Below, piece after piece: positions 19,722-27,415 of a DNA stretch of 64,000 nucleotides; the stretch's first letter is position 1, and every line of letters starts with the position of its first letter. Below the pieces are notes generated by a model. The model did not search any database. It worked only from the letters and a program-made list of their open reading frames with translations, and was not told the origin of the DNA. Both the position numbers and the translations under genes were made by a program. The DNA is from Chryseobacterium ginsenosidimutans (lineage in GTDB: Bacteria; Bacteroidota; Bacteroidia; Flavobacteriales; Weeksellaceae), in contig NZ_JANUCO010000001.1 of the NCBI RefSeq assembly GCF_024807225.1, positions 372,001 to 436,000 on the forward strand, in the 5' to 3' direction.

Positions 19722-19760
19722 TAATAAATAAGTCATTAAAAAGGCAAAAAGATAAAAGTG

Positions 19761-19789
19761 AATCCGCAGATTTTTTCTGCGGATTTTTT
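19761..19789. terminator. Terminator after lepA, shared with the convergent gene
   Basis: AATCCGCAGA and TCTGCGGATT arms followed by a T-run. The end overlaps the last bases of the minus-strand gene. Confidence 0.8.
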
Positions 19790-20564
19790 ATTCAAGAAAT
19801 CCTTCATGAAGCATTTTTCTTATAATATTTTCATCAACAGAAATTTCGAATTCTTTTGATTCGGCAGTTCCAAATTCGATTTTTGCTTTTCTTTTTTCTC
19901 CTTTTTTAAAATATGGACAAGAGTAAATTAATATTTCATCAGGCTTTAATTCAAAATATGAAATTTTTTGTAACTCGCTTCCCCGAAGTATATAATTACT
20001 ATTTCTTACATGTCGAAATTGAGTATTATTTAAAATCCAAAGATCAACACTTTTAGGATCGGTAGGAATTTTCAAAACCTTAGTGGAGATATTTTTTATA
20101 ATTACAGGAAAGGCCTTGTATTTCTTTATTTCGTTGGTTTTATAATATTGTTTATAAAGAGGAATTGTATCTTTTTCTCTGACAAGAATTGATAAATTCT
20201 TACTGTTTAAGGGGTCTGCGAAAACTTCGTTAGTTTCGAGAATTTTAATCTTTTCTGTTCTGAAGAAAGATTGTTGTGCCAGTTCAATAGAATCTTCAAA
20301 CTTTTTTCTTGTTTTTGAATTTTGAATATCATCATTATAAGGTGTCACTGGCGGTATAATGTATTTGTAATATTTTACTGCAATTTGAGGACGAATTTCA
20401 CCAATATAAATCAGTGGTGTGCCTCGGTGAGTTAAATCGTTATTAAACTCTTGAAAAGTCAGTTTTTCATCTTTCGGGAAATCCAAAACAATATCATCCC
20501 CAAAAGTTTTCTCCTCTTTACAACCTATTAATAATACGACTAAAACCAAAAGAAATTTATTCAT
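19788..20564 (-). CDS. Hypothetical lipoprotein
   Basis: A 258-residue protein with a lipoprotein signal (FLLVLVVLLIGC), so probably anchored in the cell envelope. The mature part has no domain I recognise. It is rich in Lys/Ile and predicted beta strands, with no membrane helix after the signal. It is flanked by terminators on both sides, so it looks monocistronic. Confidence 0.65.
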   Translation of the reverse strand: MNKFLLVLVVLLIGCKEEKTFGDDIVLDFPKDEKLTFQEFNNDLTHRGTPLIYIGEIRPQIAVKYYKYIIPPVTPYNDDIQNSKTRKKFEDSIELAQQSFFRTEKIKILETNEVFADPLNSKNLSILVREKDTIPLYKQYYKTNEIKKYKAFPVIIKNISTKVLKIPTDPKSVDLWILNNTQFRHVRNSNYILRGSELQKISYFELKPDEILIYSCPYFKKGEKRKAKIEFGTAESKEFEISVDENIIRKMLHEGFLE

Positions 20565-20595
20565 TCACGTCTTTTTTAAAGAATTTTGAATGTAC

Positions 20596-20625
20596 AAAAA
20601 AACCGCCTCAATCGAAGCGGTTTTT
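20596..20625. terminator. Terminator of the DUF1579 gene
   Basis: AAAACCGC and GCGGTTTT arms with A and T runs on both sides. Confidence 0.75.
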
Positions 20626-20631
20626 GGTTGA

Positions 20632-21270
20632 TTATTTTTTGCGGGTATATTTTATTTCCATTGTTTTATACTCTTTTCCGGTCTTAGAATCGGGTCCGTA
20701 CATTTCCATAACGTGATGATTATCGTCTACAATTGTGAAAACTTCTCTCACATCACAGTTTTCTCCGGGTCTTGTCGGATCTGTCATTTTTCCTTTAAAT
20801 TCAATTGATTTTTTTGAGGAATTCCATTCGCCTTCCATATTCATAATTCCAGTTCCCATATTATCAATCCACGTACTTACAAACTTCTTTTTTGCGTTGT
20901 CATAACCCACGATGCTCATTCCTTCGAAAGGCATTCCCATGAAATTTCCTTTATGTTCGCCCACTTGATAACGTCCATCAAAAACCATTTTATTGGTAGC
21001 TTCCGAAGTGGTTGTCATTGGTTTTCCGCCGTTTTCCATCCACATTGTATTTTCTCCGGTCCATGTTCCGTCAGATTTTGCAAGCATTTTGTGCATTTCT
21101 CCCGGAGTTGCATAATCCATCCAGGCTTTGTTTGCTGTGGCAGAATCTACAGGTTTCCATTCTTTACTCGTTAAAGAATCTGCTTCTTTTCCTGTTTTCA
21201 CATCCATTTTTACTTTGTCGCAAGCAATAAAAAGAAAAGCTGTTGAGACAGCAAAGAATAAATTTTTCAT
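20632..21270 (-). CDS. DUF1579 family lipoprotein
   Basis: A 212-residue lipoprotein whose signal ends in FLFIAC. The mature part matches the DUF1579 pattern: a WTGENTMWMENGGKPMTTTSEATNK-like strand pair, then DGRYQVGEHKGNFMGMPFEGMSIVGYDN and STWIDNMGTGIM. The family is a beta-barrel fold of unknown role, common in Bacteroidota. It is monocistronic by its flanking terminators. Confidence 0.8.
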   Translation of the reverse strand: MKNLFFAVSTAFLFIACDKVKMDVKTGKEADSLTSKEWKPVDSATANKAWMDYATPGEMHKMLAKSDGTWTGENTMWMENGGKPMTTTSEATNKMVFDGRYQVGEHKGNFMGMPFEGMSIVGYDNAKKKFVSTWIDNMGTGIMNMEGEWNSSKKSIEFKGKMTDPTRPGENCDVREVFTIVDDNHHVMEMYGPDSKTGKEYKTMEIKYTRKK

Positions 21271-21361
21271 AATTGTTTAGTTTTAAGTTGTTTATAAATT
21301 TAATGAAAATTCTTTAATTGTAATGAAGATTAACTCAATGAAAATTAACAGAATAAAAAAA

Positions 21362-21387
21362 ATGGTCGTAAAAGTTTCTTACGACCA
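21362..21387 (-). terminator. Terminator of the beta-helix protein gene
   Basis: ATGGTCGTAA and TTACGACCAT arms. On the minus strand a run of T residues follows. Confidence 0.75.
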
Positions 21388-21411
21388 TATAGTTAATAAT
21401 TTATAGTTTAA

Positions 21412-23538
21412 TTAAATTACTGATATTGTTGGAGGACTAAAAGTAACTGGAGAATTGCTAAAATTGCTGGTTAAACTTTTATTCAGATAGAACTTTGTTC
21501 CGTTTTCGCAGCCAACTATTCTGTAGGTATCAGGTAAGTTTTCAAATTTTATATATTGTCCGATTGTAAACTTTTCAGAATTACTAACAGAATCTAGATA
21601 TTCTTTCCCATTAGTTCCAGAGGCGGTTACGTTAGTTAAAAAGTTTCCACTATCTATTGTACCACTTTGTTTTACTACGTTAAGATTTCCAGCTGTATCT
21701 ACAAACGTTTGCCCTTTTTCAAATGTGCCTACTTTTTCTACTATATTGGATTTTTGATAATATGGCAAAATTTTCGGATTTTCATCTTCAATTGTAAAAT
21801 AGGTAATATCGGTGGCAATTAATATATTTTTTTCTTGAAGATTATACATTGTCAATCCTGCAGAAAAACCATTAAAATCAGTTGTAGAAGGATATAAATT
21901 CTCAGCTGGAAGAATAAGAATGAACAAACCTTCTCCTCCTTGTTGACTCAGCATTCCTTTTACATATTTTGGGGCAGGCAGTGAATGGATAATATTATTT
22001 TCTTGATAAAAGATACTAAAAAAACCATCTGAAGCAAAATTCCCTAATCTTTGGTCTATTTTAAAAGCAGCCCCTAAATATGCAGGGGTTTCTTTAAAAG
22101 TCATCGTAGCTCCGCCATTAAAAAAAACAGGAGAAGAATTATCTTTATTACCAAAACTATCATATTGCTCCCCGTTGATATACAATGTTTTTGAACTTGG
22201 CGCTTTTACGGTAGTAAGATTATTCAATGTATTATCAAAAAGATAAGAAGACCCTTTGGTATCGGAGAATTTGATTATAGTCCCATTTTTCTTTGCGTTT
22301 TTGTTGAGAAAAATATTGGGGGAAGTGGCTAGGTTTTCTACAATTTCGCAGGCATCAATGTAAAGATTAGATGTATCTTTATTAATAATTTGCAATCCTG
22401 AAAGATCAAATTCTATAAGACCAAAATCGGCAGCCATTCCATCTGTATTATTTCCTGAAATTTCAACTTTGTTTTGATTAGATAATGCGGTAGTATTCGT
22501 AAATGAAATGTAGTCGCCATTGCTATTTTTTGGTAATGAGGAAATATATACAGCGTTACTTTTCATTGTTTCAAAATGATTTCCAAAAAACTGAACGGTA
22601 CAATTACTGATCTCAATATCAACTGCATAATGTTTAGGCTTTTGAGGATCTATGTAATAAGAAAAATCTGTTGAACCTTCAAAATTGTTATCTACTATTC
22701 TTACCAAATCTTTAGCAAATTTTCCATAGATTGTCCTTGCATTATCATGACATTTGTTATTTTCAAAAACAAATCCCCAGCAAAGATTACGCTTTTCGTT
22801 ATCATCAGCAAAACCGAAATATACACATTCATCATTTTGAGAAAATGCACAGCCGGTAATTTGTACGAAAGCAACATTATAAGCAGTTACACTTTTAAAT
22901 GATATAGCGCGATTGAAACCTCTGAAATGACAGTCTCTGACAATAAAAGGCCATGTAGGTCCGTTAAATTCAGACTTGAAATCAATAGCATAGGTTGTTC
23001 CTGGGGTTGTTTCTGTTGTTTCGATTCTTCCTTCTTTTGATAAAAATTGTATAGACTCTATAAATATAGGATCTGTTACTGTATTTTTAAATACAAAGCC
23101 ACTGCTGTTTTGAGGAATTATCAAAGAACATCCTGAAAATGGAGAATGCGGCTGTTGTCCATTCCACCAACTTTCTTCTCTCAAAAGTGCGCCTGAACCA
23201 ATAAATTTTACTCCACCTCTTGAGTTTTCAACAGGAGTATTAAGAAGGTAGTTTCCGGGCGGAAAGAACAACGTTTTTTGGGATGTTCTCTCGCAAAAGT
23301 CAACTGCTTTTTGGATTGCCTCCGAATCATCCGTTAATCCATCTCCGATAGCACCGTACATTTTTACAGTGATGTAGTCATTTAATACTCTTTTGTAATA
23401 TTTGTGCTCATGCTGAATATACACTACATGATCGCAAAGGCTGTCATCCATAGGTGTAGTATTGTCATACCACATTTCTGTTTCTACATATTTACACTGT
23501 TCGCCAGTATATTTGTCAATAATTAATAAGTCGCTCAT
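21412..23538 (-). CDS. Pectate-lyase-3-like right-handed beta-helix protein, no signal peptide
   Basis: About 708 residues. After an N-terminal about 60-residue segment comes the pectate_lyase_3/GH28-like entry VKMYGAIGDGLTDDSEAIQKA. FFPPGNYLL and many short strand repeats typical of a parallel beta-helix follow, to about residue 420, with a beta-rich C-terminal part. Such folds occur in polysaccharide lyases and phage tail spikes. There is no signal peptide and no obvious type IX sorting domain, unusual for a flavobacterial carbohydrate enzyme. The ATG at 23538 is preferred to a TTG three codons upstream. No other phage genes are adjacent. Confidence 0.7.
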   Translation of the reverse strand: MSDLLIIDKYTGEQCKYVETEMWYDNTTPMDDSLCDHVVYIQHEHKYYKRVLNDYITVKMYGAIGDGLTDDSEAIQKAVDFCERTSQKTLFFPPGNYLLNTPVENSRGGVKFIGSGALLREESWWNGQQPHSPFSGCSLIIPQNSSGFVFKNTVTDPIFIESIQFLSKEGRIETTETTPGTTYAIDFKSEFNGPTWPFIVRDCHFRGFNRAISFKSVTAYNVAFVQITGCAFSQNDECVYFGFADDNEKRNLCWGFVFENNKCHDNARTIYGKFAKDLVRIVDNNFEGSTDFSYYIDPQKPKHYAVDIEISNCTVQFFGNHFETMKSNAVYISSLPKNSNGDYISFTNTTALSNQNKVEISGNNTDGMAADFGLIEFDLSGLQIINKDTSNLYIDACEIVENLATSPNIFLNKNAKKNGTIIKFSDTKGSSYLFDNTLNNLTTVKAPSSKTLYINGEQYDSFGNKDNSSPVFFNGGATMTFKETPAYLGAAFKIDQRLGNFASDGFFSIFYQENNIIHSLPAPKYVKGMLSQQGGEGLFILILPAENLYPSTTDFNGFSAGLTMYNLQEKNILIATDITYFTIEDENPKILPYYQKSNIVEKVGTFEKGQTFVDTAGNLNVVKQSGTIDSGNFLTNVTASGTNGKEYLDSVSNSEKFTIGQYIKFENLPDTYRIVGCENGTKFYLNKSLTSNFSNSPVTFSPPTISVI

Positions 23539-23687
23539 TTTTTTCAAATTAAATTATAAATTGGTGTTAGTTATTCTGCAGAATAATTGAACTTTCTTTA
23601 GCAAAAATACTTGCTGATAGCGACAGAAACTCGACGTATTAAATAAAATTTACAAATTAAATTAAGGTAAAAATTAATAAAAAGATG

Positions 23688-23706
23688 TAATTTTGTGTAT
23701 TCACAA
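23688..23706 (+). promoter_or_regulatory. -7 box and overlapping palindrome upstream of the NrtR-type gene
   Basis: TAATTTTG at 23688-23695 is a -7 box. It overlaps the palindrome TTGTGTATTCACAA at 23693-23706, which ends 14 bases before the ATG. The arms TTGTG/CACAA also occur in the two operators at 24.7 kb, but with a 9-base rather than 4-base spacer. Autoregulation is possible, not shown. Confidence 0.4.
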
Positions 23707-23720
23707 CGCAAATTAAAACA

Positions 23721-24416
23721 ATGGAGTCTCCAAAAAAATTACAGGATATAAAAGTTGCTGTAGATGCAGTTATTTTCGGATATTTTGATAAAAAAGATCT
23801 GCAGATTCTTTTGATTAAAAGAAATATTGATCCCTTCAAAGGAGGTTGGGCGCTTCCGGGAGGGTTGGTTTTAGATGATGAAAATCTGGATGATGCCGTA
23901 AAAAGGGAATTGCACGAAGAAGCAGGCATAAAACCAGATTTTCTAGAGCAACTCTATACTTTTGGTAATGTGGGTCGCGATCCGCGAAATAGAGTGGTTT
24001 CTATCGCGTATTTGGGGCTTGTCAATCCTTCTTATCACGAGCTTTTTGCTGATTCTGATGCAGAAGATGCGCAATGGTTCGGTATTAACAGTCTTCCGAA
24101 GCTGGCTTTTGATCATCAAAAAATTATTGATATTGCTTTAAAAAGACTTCGTACCAAAATTCAATACCAACCGATCGGCTTTAATCTTTTGAATGAAGAA
24201 TTCCCTTTTTCAGACCTTGAAAATCTTTATAAAACGATCATCGGACAGGAAATCGACCGTCGAAATTTCCGCAAAAAAATAATGAGTTACGGACTTTTGA
24301 ACGAAACAAATAACGTTAAAAAAGAAGGCAGCGGAAGACCCGGAAAATTATTTACTTTTAATCAGGAAAAATATAAAGAACTTGAAGAAGAAGGTTTTTA
24401 TTTTGAAATTAAATAG
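23721..24416 (+). CDS. nrtR: NrtR-family Nudix/winged-helix transcriptional regulator
   Basis: A 231-residue protein with an N-terminal Nudix domain and a C-terminal winged-helix domain (RRNFRKKIMSYGLLNET, then GSGRPGKLFTF). NrtR proteins repress NAD biosynthesis or salvage genes and release DNA on binding ADP-ribose; some family members regulate sugar genes instead. The Nudix box is complete here (G-x5-E-x7-RE-x2-EE-x-G, near residues 53-75), so hydrolase activity is possible. The downstream genes are all about NAD and ADP-ribose, which supports the NrtR reading. Confidence 0.85.
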   Translation: MESPKKLQDIKVAVDAVIFGYFDKKDLQILLIKRNIDPFKGGWALPGGLVLDDENLDDAVKRELHEEAGIKPDFLEQLYTFGNVGRDPRNRVVSIAYLGLVNPSYHELFADSDAEDAQWFGINSLPKLAFDHQKIIDIALKRLRTKIQYQPIGFNLLNEEFPFSDLENLYKTIIGQEIDRRNFRKKIMSYGLLNETNNVKKEGSGRPGKLFTFNQEKYKELEEEGFYFEIK

Positions 24417-24524
24417 TTTTCTAAACACGAAAAGCACAAATATTTTGAGCTAATTTTAACGAATATTTTTATTAAAATTTACAGATTCTTAAAAAAATAA
24501 CAACAAATATCAAGATCAATAGCA

Positions 24525-24546
24525 ACGGACTTCAGTCCGTTTTTTT
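24525..24546. terminator. Terminator-like hairpin after the NrtR-type gene
   Basis: ACGGAC and GTCCGT arms followed by seven T. It separates the regulator gene from the island promoter within a 338-base spacer. Confidence 0.6.
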
Positions 24547-24680
24547 ATTTAGATCGAGCAAATGCTTTAGCTAAAATAGATAATAATCATTTAAATTGGT
24601 GTTACTTGTGAAAATATTTGCGTCATTCGTATTTAAATAAAATAAATTTTTATCATTGATAATCAGTTGATTAAATTAAT

Positions 24681-24699
24681 TAGTGTAAAATTAACACAA
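24681..24699. promoter_or_regulatory. Putative operator 1 (19-bp palindrome)
   Basis: TAGTGTAAAATTAACACAA is a near-perfect palindrome. It lies just upstream of the -33 box of the NADAR promoter. It shares arms and spacing with operator 2, with 54 bases between centres, about five helical turns. Confidence 0.6.
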
Positions 24700-24704
24700 A
24701 TAAA

Positions 24705-24737
24705 TTTGGTTAATAAATCCATATTATTTTAAATTTG
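24705..24737 (+). promoter_or_regulatory. Promoter of the NAD/ADP-ribose operon
   Basis: TTTG at 24705-24708 and TAAATTTG at 24730-24737 with a 21-base spacer match the flavobacterial consensus. The leader to the ATG at 24755 would be very short, and operator 2 sits over the expected transcription start. Confidence 0.6.
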
Positions 24738-24753
24738 TGTAAAAATAACACAA
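24735..24753. promoter_or_regulatory. Putative operator 2 (19-bp palindrome) over the transcription start
   Basis: TTGTGTAAAAATAACACAA overlaps the end of the -7 box and stops one base before the NADAR start codon. Binding here would block initiation. The adjacent NrtR-type protein is the natural candidate. Confidence 0.65.
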
Positions 24754-24754
24754 T

Positions 24755-25297
24755 ATGAAATACACATTACAAAATACAATAGAAAGCTTTCAGAGAAAAG
24801 AGAAGTTAAATTTTCTGTTCTTTTGGGGACACACGGTGAAAGATGAAATGACAAAAGCATGTTTCAGCCAATGGTTTCCTTTGGAGTTTCAGGAAGATGG
24901 AATTATTTACAAAACAGCAGAGCATTTTATGATGGCTGGAAAAGCAAAGCTTTTTAATGATAATGAAACGTTGAAAGAAATATTAACATCTGAAACTCCA
25001 AAACAGGCAAAAGATTTAGGAAGAAAAGTGAAAAATTTTGATGCTCAGCTTTGGGAAGAAAATAAATATGAAATTGTAAAAAAAGGAAATTTTTTGAAGT
25101 TTTCGCAAAATGAAAATCTAAAAGATTTTCTTCTTTCAACCCATGATAAAATTTTAGTAGAAGCAAGTCCGTACGACAGAATTTGGGGAATCGGAATGCT
25201 GGAAACAGATCCAAAATCACAAAACCCATCACTTTGGAACGGTGAAAATCTTCTGGGATTTGCTTTAATGGAAGTAAGAGACGAATTAAAAAGGTAA
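24755..25297 (+). CDS. NADAR family protein (YbiA-like N-glycosidase / ADP-ribose hydrolase)
   Basis: A 180-residue NADAR-fold protein. Family motifs: FWGH near residue 23, CFSQWFPLEF, YKTAEHFMMAGKAKLF, then EASPYDRIWGIGM and GENLLGFALMEVR. NADAR enzymes cleave N-glycosidic bonds; some remove ADP-ribose from guanine, others act on riboflavin intermediates. Which applies here is not decided by sequence, but the ADP-ribose context favours the former. It is the first gene after the operator pair. Confidence 0.88.
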   Translation: MKYTLQNTIESFQRKEKLNFLFFWGHTVKDEMTKACFSQWFPLEFQEDGIIYKTAEHFMMAGKAKLFNDNETLKEILTSETPKQAKDLGRKVKNFDAQLWEENKYEIVKKGNFLKFSQNENLKDFLLSTHDKILVEASPYDRIWGIGMLETDPKSQNPSLWNGENLLGFALMEVRDELKR

Positions 25298-25326
25298 AAA
25301 CAATAACGAAACACAAGATATTAAGT

Positions 25327-25876
25327 ATGAAAAAGATAGAATTACATCCACAGATATTTTTGATTGAAAATTTTCTTTCCAATGAAGAATGTGATCACTA
25401 TATAGAACTCACTCAGGACAAGGTTTTTGAAGAGGCAAAAATCAATATGCGTGGTCGACAACTCATAAATAAAGGAGTCAGAAATAATGACAGATTGATG
25501 ATTTTTGATAAAGATTTGGCAGAAAATCTCTTCAGAAAATCAGTTGAATTTCTTCCTCTAATTCATCAGGATTACAAAATTTTAGATTTTAATGAAATGT
25601 TCAGAATCTATAAATATTCTCCCGGACAACAATTCAAGATGCATCACGACGGAAGCTATATCAGAAATGAAAAGGAGAAGAGTTTTTACACCTTCATGGT
25701 GTATTTAAATGATGATTTTGAAGGAGGTGAAACGGAATTCGAAAATCTATTCGAAGTTGCTCCAAAGAAAGGTTTCTGCTTTGGTTTTTCATCATCCGTT
25801 GAGACACGAAGGAAAAACTTTAATTAGTGGAGAAAAGTATGTTTTGAGAACGGATGTGATGTATTTAAAAGTTTAG
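25327..25876 (+). CDS. 2-oxoglutarate-Fe(II) oxygenase (prolyl 4-hydroxylase-like), frameshifted
   Basis: Corrected length is 182 residues. The iron ligands are in MHHDGS (HxD) and in the distal HEGK. The 2-oxoglutarate-binding basic residue is likely in GEKYVLRTD. The raw frame ends at 25827 before the distal histidine. Reading GTTTC at 25772-25776 as GTTC restores GSALVFHHPLRHEGKTLISG to the TAG at 25874. Substrate is unknown; protein, nucleotide or nucleic-acid hydroxylation are all possible. It sits 29 bases after NADAR in the island, an unusual partner for ADP-ribose enzymes. Confidence 0.8.
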
Positions 25877-25880
25877 AAAA

Positions 25881-26288
25881 ATGAAAAAGATATATGTATC
25901 AGGAAATGGAAATCTATCTTGGGAAAATTTTCATCAATTTTATATTGAACCCTTAAAAAAATTAAATCTTTCCGAATGTGAGTTTATTATCAGAGATTTT
26001 TCAGGAACAGATACTTTAATGATGGAATTTTTAAAGGATAAATCTGAAAACGTTACGATTCTTCACGTCGGACAAAGACCAAGATATCTTATCAATAAGT
26101 TTAAAACCAAGGCAGAAAAATGGAATGTAATAGGCGGCTTTACTTCGAATTATGAAAGAGATCTATTCGGAATTGAATTGTGCACTCATTTTCTTGCCAT
26201 CGATTTTAATACGGATGAAAATAGAAAAAGTGGGACATTAAAAAACATTGAAAAGTGTCTGAATTTAAATAAGATTAAAATCAAATAA
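25881..26288 (+). CDS. Unknown 135-residue protein in the NAD/ADP-ribose operon
   Basis: A small soluble protein starting 4 bases after the oxygenase stop and ending 2 bases before the macrodomain gene. The pattern MKKIYVSGNG, then EFIIRDFSGTDTLMMEFLK, VTILHVGQRPRYL and the C-terminal THFLAIDF suggests an alternating beta/alpha Rossmannoid core. The small motif SGTD and the HVG-RPRY stretch could bind a nucleotide. A SLOG/TIR-like or deoxyribosyltransferase-like fold is a speculation only. I cannot name the family. Confidence 0.6.
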   Translation: MKKIYVSGNGNLSWENFHQFYIEPLKKLNLSECEFIIRDFSGTDTLMMEFLKDKSENVTILHVGQRPRYLINKFKTKAEKWNVIGGFTSNYERDLFGIELCTHFLAIDFNTDENRKSGTLKNIEKCLNLNKIKIK

Positions 26289-26290
26289 CC

Positions 26291-26764
26291 ATGAAAACTA
26301 TACAATACTTAAAAGGAGACGCTACAAATCCTCAAGCAGAAGGGAATAAGATCATTGTTCATATTTGTAATGATATTGGAGGTTGGGGAAAAGGTTTTGT
26401 AATGGCAATTTCCAAAAGATGGAAGAAACCAGAAAATGAATATAGAGAATGGTTTCAAAGTGAAGAGAATTTTAATCTTGGAGAAATTCAAATGGTTCAG
26501 GTTGAAAGCGATATTTGGATTTGTAATATGATTGGACAGCATAAAACAATTTCAAACTCCAAAGGAATTCCGCCGATAAGATATGAAGCTGTTGAAAGCT
26601 GTTTGGAAAAAGTTTCGATTGAAGCTTTAAAAATCAATGCAAGTATTCACATGCCGAGAATTGGCTGCGGTTTGGCAGGCGGGAAATGGGGAGAAGTAGA
26701 ATCAATCATTACAAAGACATTATTAAAGGATGATGTGGAAGTAAATGTTTATGACTTTGGATAA
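26291..26764 (+). CDS. Macrodomain protein of ALC1/TARG1-like type
   Basis: A 157-residue single macrodomain. Motifs: YLKGDATNP at the N-terminus, IIVHICNDIGGWGKGFVMAI in the distal-ribose loop, NMIGQ, PPIRYEA, and HMPRIGCGLAGGKW in the phosphate loop. This pattern is nearer to TARG1/ALC1-like macrodomains, which include the DarG DNA ADP-ribosyl hydrolase domain, than to MacroD. It probably removes or binds ADP-ribose on a substrate such as acidic residues or thymidine bases. No DarT-type toxin is next to it. Confidence 0.85.
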   Translation: MKTIQYLKGDATNPQAEGNKIIVHICNDIGGWGKGFVMAISKRWKKPENEYREWFQSEENFNLGEIQMVQVESDIWICNMIGQHKTISNSKGIPPIRYEAVESCLEKVSIEALKINASIHMPRIGCGLAGGKWGEVESIITKTLLKDDVEVNVYDFG

Positions 26765-26773
26765 ATTAAAATC

Positions 26774-27415
26774 ATGAAACTTAAATTAAAAAAATATAAA
26801 GAACAACTACAAGATTGGCCTCAAAAAGGGCATCACATCATGGCTCAGTATGATGATGAAAAAATAATTGTTTATCAGTCTTATCGAAAAGAAATTGGTG
26901 AATTTGCTATTCAAAATCAATATTTCGGAGGAGATTTCAGCTTGGAAAGAATGACCTGGATAAAACCAAATTTTCTCTGGATGATGTACCGAAATGGATG
27001 GGGAACGAAAGAAGGACAAGAATCTGTTTTGGCAATTCATTTAAAAATGGATGCTTTTAAAAAGTACTTAGAAAATGCCGTTTATTCTTCTTACAACGAA
27101 AGGTTAGAATTATCAAGAGAAGAATGGCAAAACCAGGTAAAAGAATCATCTGTGAGATTGCAGTGGGATCCGGATCATGATCCTTTCGGAAATAAATTGG
27201 AGAGAAGAGCAATACAAATTGGGTTGAGAAATGAATTCATCAAATCTTTTGCTCAGGAAGATATTATTTTAATCGAAAATATTTCAACTTTTGTGAAAGA
27301 ACAGCATCAGTTTGTTTTAAATGATGGCTTGGATAATTTGATGATTCCTGAAGAAAGACCATTACTATTTGATGAAAATTTGAATAAAAAATTGAGATTA
27401 AATGAAAACAAATAA
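26774..27415 (+). CDS. DUF4291 family protein
   Basis: A 213-residue protein with the DUF4291 pattern: HIMAQYDDEKIIVYQSYRKEI, then MTWIKPNFLWMMYRNGWGTKEGQE, RLQWDPDHDP and ERRAIQIGLR. Activity of the family is not established. The last 14 bases overlap the following ADP-ribosylglycohydrolase gene, which argues for coupled translation and a shared pathway. Conserved Tyr/Arg/Trp/His residues could form a catalytic pocket; an ADP-ribosyl-related role is inferred only from context. Confidence 0.75.
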   Translation: MKLKLKKYKEQLQDWPQKGHHIMAQYDDEKIIVYQSYRKEIGEFAIQNQYFGGDFSLERMTWIKPNFLWMMYRNGWGTKEGQESVLAIHLKMDAFKKYLENAVYSSYNERLELSREEWQNQVKESSVRLQWDPDHDPFGNKLERRAIQIGLRNEFIKSFAQEDIILIENISTFVKEQHQFVLNDGLDNLMIPEERPLLFDENLNKKLRLNENK

